Of a stretch of 35,602 nt of DNA, positions 18,168 through 26,711 are shown in pieces. A model generated the notes under the pieces. The model was not told the DNA's origin and did not search any database. It saw only the letters and a program-made list of their open reading frames with translations. How positions within the stretch are numbered: position 1 is the first letter of the stretch; every line of letters starts with the position of its first letter. Source of the DNA: an uncultured Bacteroidota bacterium (lineage in GTDB: Bacteria; Bacteroidota; Bacteroidia; Chitinophagales; LD1); assembly GCA_903919075.1 (NCBI GenBank), contig CAIXGR010000049.1, positions 1-35,602 on the forward strand, read 5' to 3'. The position numbers were made by a program, and so were the translations under genes.

Positions 18168-19049
18168 TTAACTCGCCAATTCTTCCATTACATCTGCAAT
18201 CATTTTTTTAACTGCAGATTTATAGTCGCTGCTAAATTTCTTCTGAATACGATGCGCTACAATAACATTTATTGAAAGGCAGTGGTGGCCAAGCATTTTA
18301 CCAAAACCGTAGATGGTTGCTGTTTCCATTTCGAAATTTGAAATACGGAAATTTTTATGCCTGAATTTATTAAGTATATCTACGTAATCGGTAATTTCAT
18401 TTTTAGCCCTTAGCGTTCTTCCTTGTGCGCCATAAAAACCATTGGCAGTGATGGAAGTTACTTTCTTATATGACTTTTCAAATCTCTTCAATAATACATC
18501 GCTGCTACCGGCTATGTATGGTTGTATTTGCGAAAAATGGGGTTTCATGTAATTAGTAAATGCTTCAAGGTATTCGGCTTCCCAAGGTTCATTTTGCAGG
18601 TCGTAATAATTTAATACGCCATCCATTCCTATACCGGCTTCTGAGATAATTACCTGGTCTAAATCAACTTCTTCGTTAACACAGCCTGATGTACCAAGGC
18701 GGATGATATTAAGAGGAGTCAAAGTATCCTTAATGGTACGGGTAGCAAAATCGATATTGAAAAGTGCATCTAATTCGTTGATGGCAATATCAATATTATC
18801 AGGCCCTATACCGGTAGATATAACGGTGAAACGTTTATTGTTCATGTAACCGGTGTGGGTAAGAAATTCGCGGTACGATACTTTATGTTCAATGCGGTCG
18901 AAGTGTTTACTTACTTCCTCAACTCTACCGGGATCGCCAACAGTAAAAATAGTTTCTGCAACCTGGCCTGGTTTTAAATGCAGGTGATAAATACTTCCAT
19001 CAGGATTAATAATCAATTCCGAATCTCCAATTTGTTGCTTGCTGCTCAT
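18168..19049 (-). CDS. udp: Uridine phosphorylase-like nucleoside phosphorylase
   Basis: This 293-residue protein belongs to the PNP/UDP phosphorylase family, which cleaves nucleosides with phosphate to a base and ribose 1-phosphate in the cytoplasm. Visible motifs are G38-D-P-G-R42 (phosphate binding), STGIG 78-82, RLGTSG 117-122 and FEMETA 229-234 (ribose-binding glutamate region). FYGAQGR at 195-201 matches the FYxxQxR motif in which E. coli Udp uses Gln166 and Arg168 to recognise uracil, which favours uridine over purine substrates. It is about 40 residues longer than E. coli Udp, with a longer N-terminus and an insert near 140-170. It starts 21 nt after the stop of the upstream permease gene and is probably co-transcribed with it. 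Substrate specificity is inferred. Confidence 0.85.
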   Translation of the reverse strand: MSSKQQIGDSELIINPDGSIYHLHLKPGQVAETIFTVGDPGRVEEVSKHFDRIEHKVSYREFLTHTGYMNNKRFTVISTGIGPDNIDIAINELDALFNIDFATRTIKDTLTPLNIIRLGTSGCVNEEVDLDQVIISEAGIGMDGVLNYYDLQNEPWEAEYLEAFTNYMKPHFSQIQPYIAGSSDVLLKRFEKSYKKVTSITANGFYGAQGRTLRAKNEITDYVDILNKFRHKNFRISNFEMETATIYGFGKMLGHHCLSINVIVAHRIQKKFSSDYKSAVKKMIADVMEELAS

Positions 19050-19070
19050 ATTGTTTTGTTTAAGAACTCG

Positions 19071-19958
19071 TTATTTGTAATTCGATAAAGTTATAAATGT
19101 AATGGCAATTGCTGCAAAAACCAAACCCAGTATATTTACTTTCGATAGTTTTTCATTAAAAATCATCAATCCACCTGCTGTACTAAAGGCTACCGCACCC
19201 AAATTGCTTACGGGAAAAATTACCGAACTGCCCCAGTTTAACGTAGCCAAGGCCTTTAGCAAAAACACTAAAGATAAGTAGTTGGGCACCCCCATAATAA
19301 TGCCTGCAATAATGCTTTTTGGGTATAATTGTGTTTTGCCAAGCAGCAATCGAGCGGCTAATACCGCCAGCCCGGTAATTGAAGCTGAAATAAAAATAAA
19401 TAGGACAAATTCTTCAGTTCCTGTATGCATTAAGTAGCGTTTATTGGCAAACTGGGTTACACAATCGCAGCAGCCATAGCCTACAAAAACAATATAAGGT
19501 AGAAAAAACAGTTTCGAAGTTTTTGAAGATTCAATGTTAAGCTTATCTCTTAAAGAAGAAAGAACGACAGCAACAAAGGCCAGAAGGATACCCACAAGTT
19601 GTAGCCAGTTAAACTTTTCGTGGTAATAAATAAAGGCAAGCAGAACCGGAAAAACTAAGCCAAGTTTAGATGCTACCCCAGCAGTTGATACGCCGAAACG
19701 GACTGTAGTGATACTGGTTAAATTAAATATGACTATGAAAGACATACCCAAAATAATAGCTATCGGTAGCCAGCCTTGTGTTATGAATGTGCCGCTGATA
19801 ACATCATGCTTTTCGGGCAAAAAAATGAAACCACAGATGGCTGCAGTGCAATAGTTAAAAACAATAGTTTGAAAAAGAGGTATTCTTCGTTGTTCAAATG
19901 TTTTAAACAACAAAGGCAAAGCAGCAGTGGCAACTATATTAAGAATAAGAAATAGCAT
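19071..19958 (-). CDS. DMT/EamA-type permease
   Basis: This 295-residue protein has about ten predicted transmembrane helices in two halves, as in the drug/metabolite transporter superfamily. The second half ends with the family-typical pattern of a small-residue helix (SSVIFPVSNLGAVAF), a FNEKLS turn and a final hydrophobic helix. It is the first gene of a leftward pair with the nucleoside phosphorylase, so a link to nucleoside or base transport is possible, but the substrate is not readable from the sequence. The start ATG at 19958 gives a helix directly at the N-terminus. Confidence 0.8.
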   Translation of the reverse strand: MLFLILNIVATAALPLLFKTFEQRRIPLFQTIVFNYCTAAICGFIFLPEKHDVISGTFITQGWLPIAIILGMSFIVIFNLTSITTVRFGVSTAGVASKLGLVFPVLLAFIYYHEKFNWLQLVGILLAFVAVVLSSLRDKLNIESSKTSKLFFLPYIVFVGYGCCDCVTQFANKRYLMHTGTEEFVLFIFISASITGLAVLAARLLLGKTQLYPKSIIAGIIMGVPNYLSLVFLLKALATLNWGSSVIFPVSNLGAVAFSTAGGLMIFNEKLSKVNILGLVFAAIAITFITLSNYK

Positions 19959-20090
19959 GGCGCGAATAACGAATAAATTTTTGATATGAAACCGGAGAGG
20001 CTGCCAGTTTAAGTAAGATGTAACTGCAATACAATTTCAGCATTAGTTTATATTTATGCGGCGCGAAATTTATTATTTTCAAATTTATCC

Positions 20091-21098
20091 ATGCAATCAT
20101 CTCTTTATCCATACCAATTAAAATTTAAATATCCTTTTAAGATTTCTCATGGGTTGCGCTCTTATACTGATGTGGTATATGTAAAATTGGAGCACGAAAA
20201 TTATACTGCTTGGGGCGAGGCCACATTGCCGCCGTATCTTTCCGAAACGCAGCAATCGGTTATTGACTTTATCAGCGCATTTCAAAAATCAATGCCATCA
20301 AATAATATAGGCGATTGGTTTGATAAGCTTAGTAATGATCAATCGGGAAATATGTCTGCAAAGGCTGCGTTGGATATGGCTTTGTGGAGTTTGAAAGCAC
20401 AAACGGAAGGTAAAACGATAGGAGAGTTGCTGGACATTGAAAAGCGCGGTTTCCCATTATGCACTTATACTATTGGTATTTGCACATTTGATGAGATGAA
20501 ATTAAAAGTTGATGATGCTAATAATGTGGGGTTTGAAATTTTTAAAATAAAGTTGAACGGTGAGAACGATGAAGAGATGATTCGAAATCTAAAAAAACTT
20601 TCTTCTAAGCCTTTTGCTGTTGATGTTAATCAGGGGTGGCAAAGCCCTATACAAGCAATAGAAAAAATTAATTGGCTTGCCGGTGAAGGGTGTTTACTTG
20701 TGGAACAGCCTATGCTTAAAAACGAACTAAGGGAAATGAAAGAGGTGAAAGAAAAAAGTCCGTTGCCAATTTTTGCCGATGAGAGTTGCCAAGGTTTTAG
20801 CGATATTGAATTGTTGAAGGATTGTTTTGATGGAGTGAATATTAAGTTAATGAAGTGCGGAGGAATTACTGAAGCTTTTAAAATGATTAAAAAAGCAAAA
20901 GAATTGGATTTGAAAATATTGATTGGCTGCATGAGCGAATCATCGGTGGGTTGTAGTGCAGCGGCAATTTTATCTTCAATGGCTGATTATGCCGATTTGG
21001 ATGGCCCTTACTTAATTGCTAACGACCCTTTTGAAGGAATGAAAGTGGAGCATGGAAGGATTGCGCTGCATCAACTTAGACAAAAGATAAAGTTTTAA
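20091..21098 (+). CDS. Enolase-superfamily dipeptide epimerase (L-Ala-D/L-Glu epimerase type)
   Basis: This 335-residue protein shows the muconate-lactonising subgroup layout: an N-terminal capping domain (about 1-110) and a TIM barrel. Visible are the KxK motif K152-I-K154, metal ligands D178, E205 and D230 (VDVN, VEQP, ADES), and the second catalytic lysine region NIKLMKCGG (K252/K255). GCMSESS (279-285) and D302-L-D304 are typical of L-Ala-D/L-Glu epimerases, where the DxD pair holds the dipeptide amino group. The likely role is racemising the dipeptide released from peptidoglycan. Some relatives epimerise other dipeptides, so exact substrate is inferred. It reads rightward, 81 nt before an RluA-type gene. 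Confidence 0.87.
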   Translation: MQSSLYPYQLKFKYPFKISHGLRSYTDVVYVKLEHENYTAWGEATLPPYLSETQQSVIDFISAFQKSMPSNNIGDWFDKLSNDQSGNMSAKAALDMALWSLKAQTEGKTIGELLDIEKRGFPLCTYTIGICTFDEMKLKVDDANNVGFEIFKIKLNGENDEEMIRNLKKLSSKPFAVDVNQGWQSPIQAIEKINWLAGEGCLLVEQPMLKNELREMKEVKEKSPLPIFADESCQGFSDIELLKDCFDGVNIKLMKCGGITEAFKMIKKAKELDLKILIGCMSESSVGCSAAAILSSMADYADLDGPYLIANDPFEGMKVEHGRIALHQLRQKIKF

Positions 21099-21179
21099 GG
21101 TATAGCGCAGATTTTTTAGAACCGGATTTTAATAGTTTTGCGGTGTAAGGATATTTTAAAAACCATTGATATAAGTTAA

Positions 21180-21902
21180 GTGAAAGAGAAGCCAGTAGTA
21201 ATTTTTGAGGATGAAGATTTGCTGATAGTAAATAAGCCATCGGCCATTACTGTTATTCCGGAGCGGATACATACTGAAAGGGAAAACCTGCAGGGTATTC
21301 TTCAAAAGCAGTACGGGCGGTTGTTTATAGTGCACCGAATTGACAGAGCTACAAGCGGGCTTGTATGTTTTGCACGTAATGAGGCGGCGCATAAAAACAT
21401 TTCGTTGCAATTTCAAAACCACCAGGTGCAGAAATTTTATAGGGCAATTGTAAAGGGCAGAATGAAGGAAAAGAACGGAAGAATTGATTTGCCGATTGCA
21501 GAAAATATGGCCCATGCCGGGACGATGTTGGTGAATAAAAGAGGCAAGGATGCGCTAACCCTTTATGAGGTAGAAGAGGAATTTAAGAACGCCACTTTAG
21601 TTAAAGTAGAAATAAAAACAGGCCGCACACACCAAATACGCGTGCACCTTACTTATATCGGCTATCCTTTATTAGTTGATGAGATTTATGCGGATGCGGC
21701 TGCTTTTTATTTTTCATCGATTAAGAAGAATTACAAGCATGGTGATGAAGAAGAGCGCCCAACTATTGCTCGGTTATCGCTTCATGCATCTTCGCTTAAG
21801 CTTATGCACCCTACTTTGAACAAGGAAATGTTTTTTGAATCTCCACTACCCAAAGACATGGAAATAGTGTTGAAATTGTTGCGCAAGTACGATGCTGTGT
21901 AA
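21180..21902 (+). CDS. RluA-family pseudouridine synthase
   Basis: This 240-residue protein contains the catalytic motif HRIDRATSGL with catalytic Asp55, a KPSAITVIPE segment near residue 20, and KTGRTHQIRVH (146-156), all typical of RluA-type enzymes that isomerise uridine in rRNA or tRNA. There is no N-terminal S4 domain. The start is GTG at 21180, immediately preceded by an in-frame TAA (21177-21179); the first internal ATG comes only after the catalytic motif, so GTG is effectively forced. The target RNA site cannot be assigned from sequence. Confidence 0.9.
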   Translation: MKEKPVVIFEDEDLLIVNKPSAITVIPERIHTERENLQGILQKQYGRLFIVHRIDRATSGLVCFARNEAAHKNISLQFQNHQVQKFYRAIVKGRMKEKNGRIDLPIAENMAHAGTMLVNKRGKDALTLYEVEEEFKNATLVKVEIKTGRTHQIRVHLTYIGYPLLVDEIYADAAAFYFSSIKKNYKHGDEEERPTIARLSLHASSLKLMHPTLNKEMFFESPLPKDMEIVLKLLRKYDAV

Positions 21903-21975
21903 CAGTAAATGGTCTTCGTTTCATATCTGGAAGATTTTTATAAACTTTATAGCTTACAACAATAAATAATAGAGC

Positions 21976-23727
21976 ATGAAAAAGTATATCTGCGTAACTA
22001 TTGCGTCTTTTCTTTTGGCAGCGTGTAATCAAACTGCGAAAAAAGGCAGTCAATCAAATACTCAAGGAAGTTTCAAGCAATTTGAGAATGAGTTTATTGA
22101 AAAATTGTGGCTTACTTACCCTACATGGGCTACCGGGGTAGGATATCATAAATATGATTCGCTATTAATTGCGTATGATGAAGCTGCCAGACAAAATGAA
22201 TTGAAATTTGCGCAATGGACCGAAGATGAGTTGAAGCAATTTAATTTTGATTCGTTGACTAGCAGTGATAAGACGGATTATAAAATGGTTCAAAATTTTA
22301 TTGATGGACTTAGATTTAATAACAATGAATTTAAAAGTTACGAATGGGACCCCTCTACTTATAATTTGGGCGATGGTATTTTTAAAATTCTGGATTACAA
22401 GCAAGTTACTATTGATGAAAGACTAAAGAATCTTTCGAAAAAGCTTGCTAAAGTACCGGCGTATTTTGAAGCTGCAAAAAAAAATATCAATAATCCCACC
22501 TGGATACATACTAAACTGGCTATTGACCAGAATAAGGGAACATTATACTTTTTTAAGTCTCCATTTGCAGATTCATTAAAGGCTTCAAAACTGAATGAAG
22601 CTGAAATTGCAGAATTTAAACATTATGCAGATGCTGCACAGAAAGCGATTGAAGGATATATAGACTGGTTGCAGAAAGATATTCTTGATAAATCGGATTC
22701 GGCCCAAATGCGAAGCTTTAGAATAGGGAAGGAGCTTTACAGTAAAAAGTTTGTATTGGATATTGATTCGCGATATGGTGCTGATGACGTGTATAAGAAA
22801 GCCGAAGTACGTAAAGATTATTTGCATAGTGATATGAACCGGCTTACAGATTTGATGTGGAGTAAATATTTTAAAAATGAAAAAGCACCTGTAGATACTT
22901 TGGTGAAAATTAAAATGATGATTGATAAATTATCGTTGCAACACTGCAAGCGCGATAAATTTCTTGAAACTATTGAGAAACAATTGCCGGAATTAACTGC
23001 GTTTATTATTTCGCACCACATTATTGACCCCGACACCACGAAGCCATTAAAAGTTCGCAAAACGCCTGAATATACTGCGGGTGTTGCCGGTGCCGGTATT
23101 AATTCGCCTGGGCCTTATGATAAAGATGCTGTTACTTATTATAATGTTACCCCATTAACTAAATATACTGAAGAGAAAGCTGAAAGCTACCTGAGAGAAT
23201 ACAATGATTATGTTCTGCAAATTTTAAATATACACGAGGCCATACCAGGACATTATACACAGCTTATTTATGCCAACCGGTCGCCGAGTATTATTAAAAC
23301 TGTTTTTAGCAATGGGGCTATGGTTGAAGGTTGGGCTTGTTATGTTGAGCGTATGATGATGGAAGAAGGATATAATACGTCTCCTGAAATGCAGTTGTTT
23401 TATGATAAATGGAATCTTCGCGAAGCGTGTAATTTTATTTTAGATTATAATGTGCACTGCAGCAAATGGAGTGAAGAGCAGGCTATGGATTTATTGGTTA
23501 AAGAAGCCTTTCAGCAGACTGCAGAGGCAAAGGAGAAATGGAAACGTGTTTCTTTAACTCAGGTTCAACTAACCAGTTACTTTACAGGATTGACGGAAAT
23601 TTATGAATTACGTGAAGAGGCAAAGAAAAAGCAGGGTGCGCAATTTAATTTAAAAAAATTCCACGAACAATTTTTAAGCTACGGCTCGGCACCGGTGAAG
23701 GAAATTAGGGAGTTGATGATTAAGTAG
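21976..23727 (+). CDS. DUF885 family lipoprotein, probable metallopeptidase
   Basis: This 583-residue protein has a lipoprotein signal with lipobox LLAAC (Cys17). The body matches DUF885: an alpha-helical fold with H420-EAIPG-H426 (HExxxGH) and a downstream glutamate E451 in MVEGWACYVERMM, which together could bind zinc. The motif YYNVTPL and the GVAGAGINSPGPYD segment are also familiar from this family. Related proteins are often annotated as peptidases; catalytic activity is inferred from the motif. It is probably anchored in the outer membrane or periplasmic face. It follows the pseudouridine synthase by 73 nt and is convergent with the small lipoprotein gene. Confidence 0.85.
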   Translation: MKKYICVTIASFLLAACNQTAKKGSQSNTQGSFKQFENEFIEKLWLTYPTWATGVGYHKYDSLLIAYDEAARQNELKFAQWTEDELKQFNFDSLTSSDKTDYKMVQNFIDGLRFNNNEFKSYEWDPSTYNLGDGIFKILDYKQVTIDERLKNLSKKLAKVPAYFEAAKKNINNPTWIHTKLAIDQNKGTLYFFKSPFADSLKASKLNEAEIAEFKHYADAAQKAIEGYIDWLQKDILDKSDSAQMRSFRIGKELYSKKFVLDIDSRYGADDVYKKAEVRKDYLHSDMNRLTDLMWSKYFKNEKAPVDTLVKIKMMIDKLSLQHCKRDKFLETIEKQLPELTAFIISHHIIDPDTTKPLKVRKTPEYTAGVAGAGINSPGPYDKDAVTYYNVTPLTKYTEEKAESYLREYNDYVLQILNIHEAIPGHYTQLIYANRSPSIIKTVFSNGAMVEGWACYVERMMMEEGYNTSPEMQLFYDKWNLREACNFILDYNVHCSKWSEEQAMDLLVKEAFQQTAEAKEKWKRVSLTQVQLTSYFTGLTEIYELREEAKKKQGAQFNLKKFHEQFLSYGSAPVKEIRELMIK

Positions 23728-23768
23728 TAATTAAAGCTGACTTATAGCATTAAAATATAGGGCGCTAA

Positions 23769-23990
23769 TTAATTGCAATGAAATCTTACTGTATCTTCAT
23801 TGAGTGATGCATCGGTAAAATTGGTTCCATTTTCGTAGGCTTCAATTTGGGTTTTGTTGCATACTTTAACGCTTTGGGTATTGGTTGCAACTGTACCATT
23901 TGTATAATAGGGTACGCAGGTTACACATTTGGTACATGATGAAAATGTTATTGCCAGAAGTGTTATTGCTATGGTGATTTTCAGTTTCAT
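23769..23990 (-). CDS. Small cysteine-rich lipoprotein
   Basis: This 73-residue protein has a short signal ending in TFSSC (lipid-anchor candidate Cys19), then a CTKCVTC pattern and two more cysteines (near 44 and 72). It starts 36 nt downstream of the TonB-dependent receptor on the same strand and may be co-transcribed with it. Small cysteine-rich lipoproteins of this CxxCxxC type are common in Bacteroidota and mostly uncharacterised. No metal-binding role is proven. Confidence 0.65.
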   Translation of the reverse strand: MKLKITIAITLLAITFSSCTKCVTCVPYYTNGTVATNTQSVKVCNKTQIEAYENGTNFTDASLNEDTVRFHCN

Positions 23991-24026
23991 TTTATGGCTT
24001 TATGTAATGAAGGATATTAGATTTAA

Positions 24027-26540
24027 TTATTTACTTTTTGCCTTGCCTTTAAAAGTATATGATAATTGCAATGTATAATTTCGGGGTTCACTGAAATATG
24101 CAGGCCGAGCGGTGTATTCCCAGTTCAACAAATTTTTAACTACAAGTGCCGCTTTTATACCTGCAGGGAATTTGAATGACAAATAAGCATTCCAAACAAT
24201 GTCTCCCCGACCTTTGCCTATCGGAATATTTGCTTTCATAGCCCGATACTGTGCCAAGCCACTAAAGGCGGTGCCTTCGAATGTTTGAAGAAGTGGGCTT
24301 ACAAAAGCATAATCAATATTTTTTTGGAAGCTATTGAATTGTACATTGGTATTAAACTCTAACCCTTTCCAGCTTAAAGTTACATCGGCTTTTAAAAGAT
24401 GATGACTGGTATATTTTAAAATATTATCCGATGAGCTTGATGTCATGGCGTATGTAATGCCGCTTGTATTTTGAGGATTATTATATTGGTTATAAGCTGC
24501 GCTTGCCAGGCCGGTGCTGTTAAGTTTTTGCCCGCGGTTATTGTATAAAGTTAAAGGGTCATTCCAATCTAAAACACGCGGATCGAGGAAGGTGTAACCC
24601 GCAAGTAATTGTATTCCTATAGGTCCGGCTTTTCCCTGAGTGGCGATTATAAGTTCAGACCCCAGTATTCTTGTTTTGCCAATATTTTGTGATGAAAAAC
24701 CGAGCCCGAAATTTTGCGAAGGATTACCAAATTGCCCGAACGTAAACTCCATCATATTTTGATAGTGATATAAGAATCCTGAAACATCGGCATATCCCAT
24801 CCATTTGCCCAATTTAAAGCCTTGTTTTACACCAATTTCAGCGCTATAACCTTTTTCCGGGCTTAACTTTGGGTTGGAAGCGACCGTAATAGCACCCACT
24901 GCAGTGCTAATATAACGTTCAGCAATACTGGGATATCGGAATCCCTGCCCGAAGGAAGCACGTATAAATGTGGCTTCGGCTGCCTGATAGTTAAGCCCAA
25001 CCCGAAACAATGGGTATGGTAAATCTTTAAGAGAATTTTGTGATGTATCTAACCGTTGGTAATAATGGCCGGGTGAGGTTGAATCTTTTTCATAATGTTT
25101 TTGTTCGAAAAATTCCCAACGGGCGCCAAGGCTTACATTTAACTTTTTGAAAAACTTAAAGTCAGTTTGTGCATACGCAGAAAAATTATACTCGTTGTTT
25201 TTACCAAAAAGGCTGTTTGCAGCACCTGCCGGTGGATTTACATCATCATAAACATTGACTAAGCCACCTACAAAGTGAAAATCGAATGCCTTAAACTGGA
25301 ATTTTCTTAAATATTGCAATTCTGCATAATACGTATTTGGAACAGAGCCCTGGCCGGTATTATTGGTATTGGTAGCATTAAAAAACCTACCTATAAATTT
25401 AAACTGATTGTTGTGCTTATCGAAGTAATCAATAAAAGGATCGATAGTAAAGCGGTATGATTTGTAGATGGAAATACTTTTAGGATATGGCTTGTAACCG
25501 TTTGAATCTATCCCGTTCCAAAGAAAGAAAAGGTCTCCCCAACTATAGTATCCGCTTACATTAACACCCATATTAAGCCCCTGTATTTTTTTAAACCGGT
25601 ACCGGTATTTAACATTTCCGCGTATTGAATGTGACGCGCTTGAATCGAGATAACCGGTTGAAGCATCGAATGCACCGCCTATTACAAGGTCGCTCTGCCC
25701 GAATTTTTGCCGGTATGCGAAATTGGTTCCACCCATTAAAGGCGGTGTTTTGCCCCACCATTTCATATTTGGGTCCATTGTAGGGGCTTCGTAAACGCCG
25801 GAGTATACCGTAACCTTAGCATAAGGTTCGTCAGTAGGATAGGCGGTTCTTATATTTACTATACCATTTAAGGCACCTGTGCCGTACAGCGCTGAGGCGG
25901 CACCTTTAATAATTTCTACCTGGTCAACATTTTCCATAGGCACTATGTCCCATTTTGCATCGGCAGCATCGGCAGTAAGCAGGGGCAGGTCATCAACCAA
26001 AACCTGAACGCGTGAGCCAGCTCCGTAACTCCATCCGGCGCCTCCACGTATGTTTACCTGGCCATCGGCAATGGTTACGCCGGGTACGCGTGTCATGCCC
26101 TGGTCTAGGCTGGTTATGTTTTGATCGGTTAGTGTAGTTCCTTTTACTACTTCCATTGAAACGGTTTCTTCGCTAAGTTTTTTTTCGTATTTACTGCCGC
26201 TTACTACTACTTCATCAATCATCTTTTGCTTTTCCTTCAAAATAACGTTTAATATTCTTGCTTCACCGGCTTCTAATGTTAGTTTTTGTTTATATTCTTC
26301 TTTGCTTAAATATCTGAAAGATATTTCGTAAGAACCGGCGGGCAAGTTAATCTCATAATTGCCGTTTAAATCTGTAACGGCAGCCCATCCTTTGCCGGCA
26401 TCAATTACTACGTTAGCGCTAATCAAAGCATCGCCGTTCTCCTCAGAAACTTTGCCCGCTAATTTCGCATTTTGCGAATGAAGTTGAAATGACAATAGTG
26501 TAAAAGCGAAAAGCAAATAGAGGTTAAACTTCATATGCAT
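24027..26540 (-). CDS. TonB-dependent receptor with carboxypeptidase-regulatory-like domain
   Basis: This 837-residue protein has a signal peptide (about 1-22), a carboxypeptidase-regulatory-like domain (about 25-105), a TonB-box-like DEVVVSG at 109-115, a plug (about 118-235; VPGVTIADGQVNIRGGAGW, VEIIKGAASALYGTGALNGIVNI) and a 22-strand-type barrel (about 240-837). The plug motifs are strong for outer-membrane TonB-dependent transport. The barrel is fairly short for SusC-type proteins, no SusD neighbour is present, and the sequence does not resemble a specific siderophore or vitamin receptor, so the ligand is unknown. ATG at 26540 was used; ATG at 26534 is equally possible. Confidence 0.92.
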   Translation of the reverse strand: MHMKFNLYLLFAFTLLSFQLHSQNAKLAGKVSEENGDALISANVVIDAGKGWAAVTDLNGNYEINLPAGSYEISFRYLSKEEYKQKLTLEAGEARILNVILKEKQKMIDEVVVSGSKYEKKLSEETVSMEVVKGTTLTDQNITSLDQGMTRVPGVTIADGQVNIRGGAGWSYGAGSRVQVLVDDLPLLTADAADAKWDIVPMENVDQVEIIKGAASALYGTGALNGIVNIRTAYPTDEPYAKVTVYSGVYEAPTMDPNMKWWGKTPPLMGGTNFAYRQKFGQSDLVIGGAFDASTGYLDSSASHSIRGNVKYRYRFKKIQGLNMGVNVSGYYSWGDLFFLWNGIDSNGYKPYPKSISIYKSYRFTIDPFIDYFDKHNNQFKFIGRFFNATNTNNTGQGSVPNTYYAELQYLRKFQFKAFDFHFVGGLVNVYDDVNPPAGAANSLFGKNNEYNFSAYAQTDFKFFKKLNVSLGARWEFFEQKHYEKDSTSPGHYYQRLDTSQNSLKDLPYPLFRVGLNYQAAEATFIRASFGQGFRYPSIAERYISTAVGAITVASNPKLSPEKGYSAEIGVKQGFKLGKWMGYADVSGFLYHYQNMMEFTFGQFGNPSQNFGLGFSSQNIGKTRILGSELIIATQGKAGPIGIQLLAGYTFLDPRVLDWNDPLTLYNNRGQKLNSTGLASAAYNQYNNPQNTSGITYAMTSSSSDNILKYTSHHLLKADVTLSWKGLEFNTNVQFNSFQKNIDYAFVSPLLQTFEGTAFSGLAQYRAMKANIPIGKGRGDIVWNAYLSFKFPAGIKAALVVKNLLNWEYTARPAYFSEPRNYTLQLSYTFKGKAKSK

Positions 26541-26557
26541 TTTTTTTGAATTGCGGG

Positions 26558-26565
26558 CAAAAATA
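26558..26565 (-). promoter_or_regulatory. -7 box upstream of the TonB-dependent receptor
   Basis: On the minus strand this reads TATTTTTG, matching TAnnTTTG, 17 nt before the ATG. No perfect -33 TTTG is present. Confidence 0.4.
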
Positions 26566-26682
26566 GATTTTTTTTGAAACGCACGAACATTATATCTTTT
26601 CGAACGAAGTCAGGGAAAAAGTAAAAAAATTATTAGCTTAAGATTTCGATTTCTGTATTGCTACGATTTGATTTTTGATGAG

Positions 26683-26690
26683 TATATTTG
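26683..26690 (+). promoter_or_regulatory. -7 box upstream of the C2-domain T9SS cargo gene
   Basis: TATATTTG is a perfect -7 match, with ATTG (26657-26660) 22 nt upstream as a possible -33 element, and 21 nt before the GTG start. Confidence 0.5.
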
Positions 26691-26711
26691 TACTACAAAA
26701 ACTAAGAAATA

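Noticed and set aside
24027-26540. SusC-type polysaccharide utilisation locus
   Set aside because: No SusD gene or glycan-degrading enzyme lies nearby, and the receptor is short for SusC.
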